DNA of 64,000 bases from Mucilaginibacter_A sp041088075 (GTDB lineage: Bacteria > Bacteroidota > Bacteroidia > Sphingobacteriales > Sphingobacteriaceae). The first letter of the stretch is position 1. The number at the start of each line of letters is the position of its first letter. The position numbers and the translations under genes were made by a program. The notes under the pieces are model-generated. The model searched no databases. It saw nothing but the letters and a program-made list of their open reading frames with translations, and was not told the origin of the DNA. The DNA is taken from the NCBI RefSeq assembly GCF_041088075.1, contig NZ_JBGCVY010000027.1:1-64000 (forward strand), written 5' to 3'. Below are positions 62,913 through 64,000 of the stretch, piece by piece.

Positions 62913-63508
62913 TGTTAAAAGTAGGCATCACCGGAAACATCGGCAGCGGAAAAACCACCGTTTGCCAACTTTTTGAACTGTTTGGCGCGCCTGTTTTTTA
63001 TGCTGATTTTTACGGTAAAAAAGTAATGACCGAAGATTTGGTTTTGGTTGAAGCCATCCGAAAAACTTTTGGCACCGAAGCTTATTTTGCCGATTGCAGC
63101 CTGAACCGGAAATACCTATCCAACATCGTTTTTAAAAACGAAGCCGAACTGGAAAAGCTGAACGCGTTGGTTCATCCGGCCGTTTTTCGTGCTTTTGATG
63201 AGTGGGCGATTCCTTTCAGCACTAAAAATTATGTGCTAAAAGAAGCAGCGATTTTGTTTGAAAGCGGATCGGACAAGCAATGCGACAAAACCATTGTGGT
63301 TGCCGCTGCGCTGGATGTCCGGCTAAAACGCGTGATGCAGCGCGATAATTTAACCGAAGCCGAAATTTTGCGCCGCGAAGAAAAGCAAATGCCGCAGCAG
63401 GAAAAAATGGCTAAAGCTGATTTTGTAATTTACAATGAGCCACAAACGATGGTGATTCCGCAGGTTTTGGAAATCCACCGGCAACTGCTGCAAATTGCTA
63501 AAAAATAA
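62912..63508 (+). CDS. coaE: Dephospho-CoA kinase
   Basis: 198 residues. P-loop GITGNIGSGKTT is at 5-16; ADFYGKKVM, LNALVHPAV and QRDNLTEAEILRREEKQMPQQEKMAKADFVIYNE are CoaE signatures. It makes CoA by phosphorylating dephospho-CoA in the cytoplasm. It overlaps ybbR upstream and the exonuclease gene downstream by 1 nt each, indicating a coupled operon. Confidence 0.96.
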   Translation: MLKVGITGNIGSGKTTVCQLFELFGAPVFYADFYGKKVMTEDLVLVEAIRKTFGTEAYFADCSLNRKYLSNIVFKNEAELEKLNALVHPAVFRAFDEWAIPFSTKNYVLKEAAILFESGSDKQCDKTIVVAAALDVRLKRVMQRDNLTEAEILRREEKQMPQQEKMAKADFVIYNEPQTMVIPQVLEIHRQLLQIAKK

Positions 63509-64000
63509 TGATTTCAGAATATTTTTTGGAGCTAAACGCCAACGGTTTGTACTGTGCCGCAGGCGATTTCTATCTCGATCCAATTAAACCCGTGCAAACT
63601 GCCGTTATTTCCCATGCCCACGCCGACCATGCCATTGGCGGACATCAGCAAGTTTTTGCAACAGCTGCCACATTTGCTTTTATGGATTTGCGTTACGGCA
63701 AAAACGCGGGCAGGCAAAAACTAACTTTGGCTTATCATGAAAAAGTACCGATAAAAGAAGTATTGGTTACGCTAATTCCTGCTGGCCACATGTTGGGTTC
63801 TGCGCAGGTTTTGATGGAGTTTGAAGGCGTGAAATATTTGTACACCGGCGATTTTAAACTGCAGCCCGATGCAACTTGCGAAATGCTGAAATTTACAAAA
63901 GCCGATGTGTTGATCACGGAAACCACGTTTGCCAACCCGCAGATTAAACATCCCGACCAGGTTTCGGAGATTGAAAAACTCAGCCAAATCCCTTCCAATA
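63508..64000 (+). CDS. Ligase-associated DNA exonuclease (MBL fold), N-terminal part
   Basis: 164 codons are present before the right edge; the C-terminus is missing. GLYCAAGDFYLDPIKPVQTAVISHAHADHAIGGH shows the ligase-associated exonuclease N-terminus with the metallo-beta-lactamase HxHxDH motif (HAHADH, residues 35-40). PAGHMLGSAQVLMEF and YTGDFKLQPD are later metal and fold motifs. The family is usually followed by an ATP-dependent DNA ligase and acts in DNA end processing; that neighbour would lie outside the window. The ATG overlaps the coaE stop (TAATG). An in-frame form-A motif variant occurs near 63752. Confidence 0.88.
   Translation, partial: MISEYFLELNANGLYCAAGDFYLDPIKPVQTAVISHAHADHAIGGHQQVFATAATFAFMDLRYGKNAGRQKLTLAYHEKVPIKEVLVTLIPAGHMLGSAQVLMEFEGVKYLYTGDFKLQPDATCEMLKFTKADVLITETTFANPQIKHPDQVSEIEKLSQIPSN

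Overview
The window is chromosomal DNA of a Bacteroidota bacterium, most likely family Sphingobacteriaceae (Mucilaginibacter/Pedobacter-like). The evidence is a SusC/SusD pair, TonB-receptor/DUF4249 and OM-barrel/GLPGLI pairs, a DUF3276 (PUR-like) protein, an elongated NusB, few Shine-Dalgarno sites, and dispersed palindromic repeats centred on CTCGAG. The genus is inferred.

Layout. 1-15 kb is an outer-membrane and glycan region: a partial GH20 hexosaminidase (minus), a VCBS/ASPIC lipoprotein with a vanadium-haloperoxidase/PAP2-like lipoprotein (plus), an MG2/TonB-plug protein, then SusD and SusC (minus). 15-22 kb holds a small unknown protein, argB-proC, tRNA-Ser(GGA), an AraC regulator with an aldo/keto reductase, and an AmpG-like MFS transporter. 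22-36 kb holds a secreted Gly/Thr repeat protein, a DUF2243 membrane protein, a TonB receptor with a DUF4249 lipoprotein, a tandem repeat array, an OM barrel with a GLPGLI protein, a second aldo/keto reductase, a molybdopterin oxidoreductase, an LLM flavin oxidoreductase, a DUF892-like protein, a CAU-anticodon tRNA and a DUF202 protein. 36.5-43.5 kb is a type I restriction-modification operon, hsdM-hsdS-X-hsdR, in which X is a MUG/TDG-like DNA glycosylase gene that overlaps hsdS. A second tandem array lies upstream of hsdM. 44.5-51.7 kb is a metal efflux region: a CzcA-type RND pump fused to a TolC-like domain, its lipoprotein adaptor, and a VIT/CCC1-type protein. 52-64 kb is mostly housekeeping: a SAM methyltransferase, ychF, mgtE, DUF5362, a RelE/ParE-type toxin-antitoxin pair, DUF3276, an MsbA-like ABC exporter, then nusB-DUF1573-yajC-ybbR-coaE and the start of a ligase-associated exonuclease.

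The most striking signal is not a gene. A short motif, TAAAARMAGYAT (two main forms, TAAAAGAAGCAT and TAAAAACAGTAT), often preceded by TTTTA and 4-6 nt, occurs at least 60-70 times on both strands. It lies in intergenic DNA, in frame inside coding sequences, over two start codons, and as hairpin-forming inverted pairs between convergent genes. This distribution resembles the DNA uptake sequences of Pasteurellaceae and Neisseriaceae. The motif is seen directly; a role in uptake is inference.

Other repeat families are six copies of a roughly 210-bp palindromic element (most with GTTTAAAC ends), two arrays of roughly 125-bp double-hairpin units, and CCGTTGGC-type hairpins whose two arms vary together.
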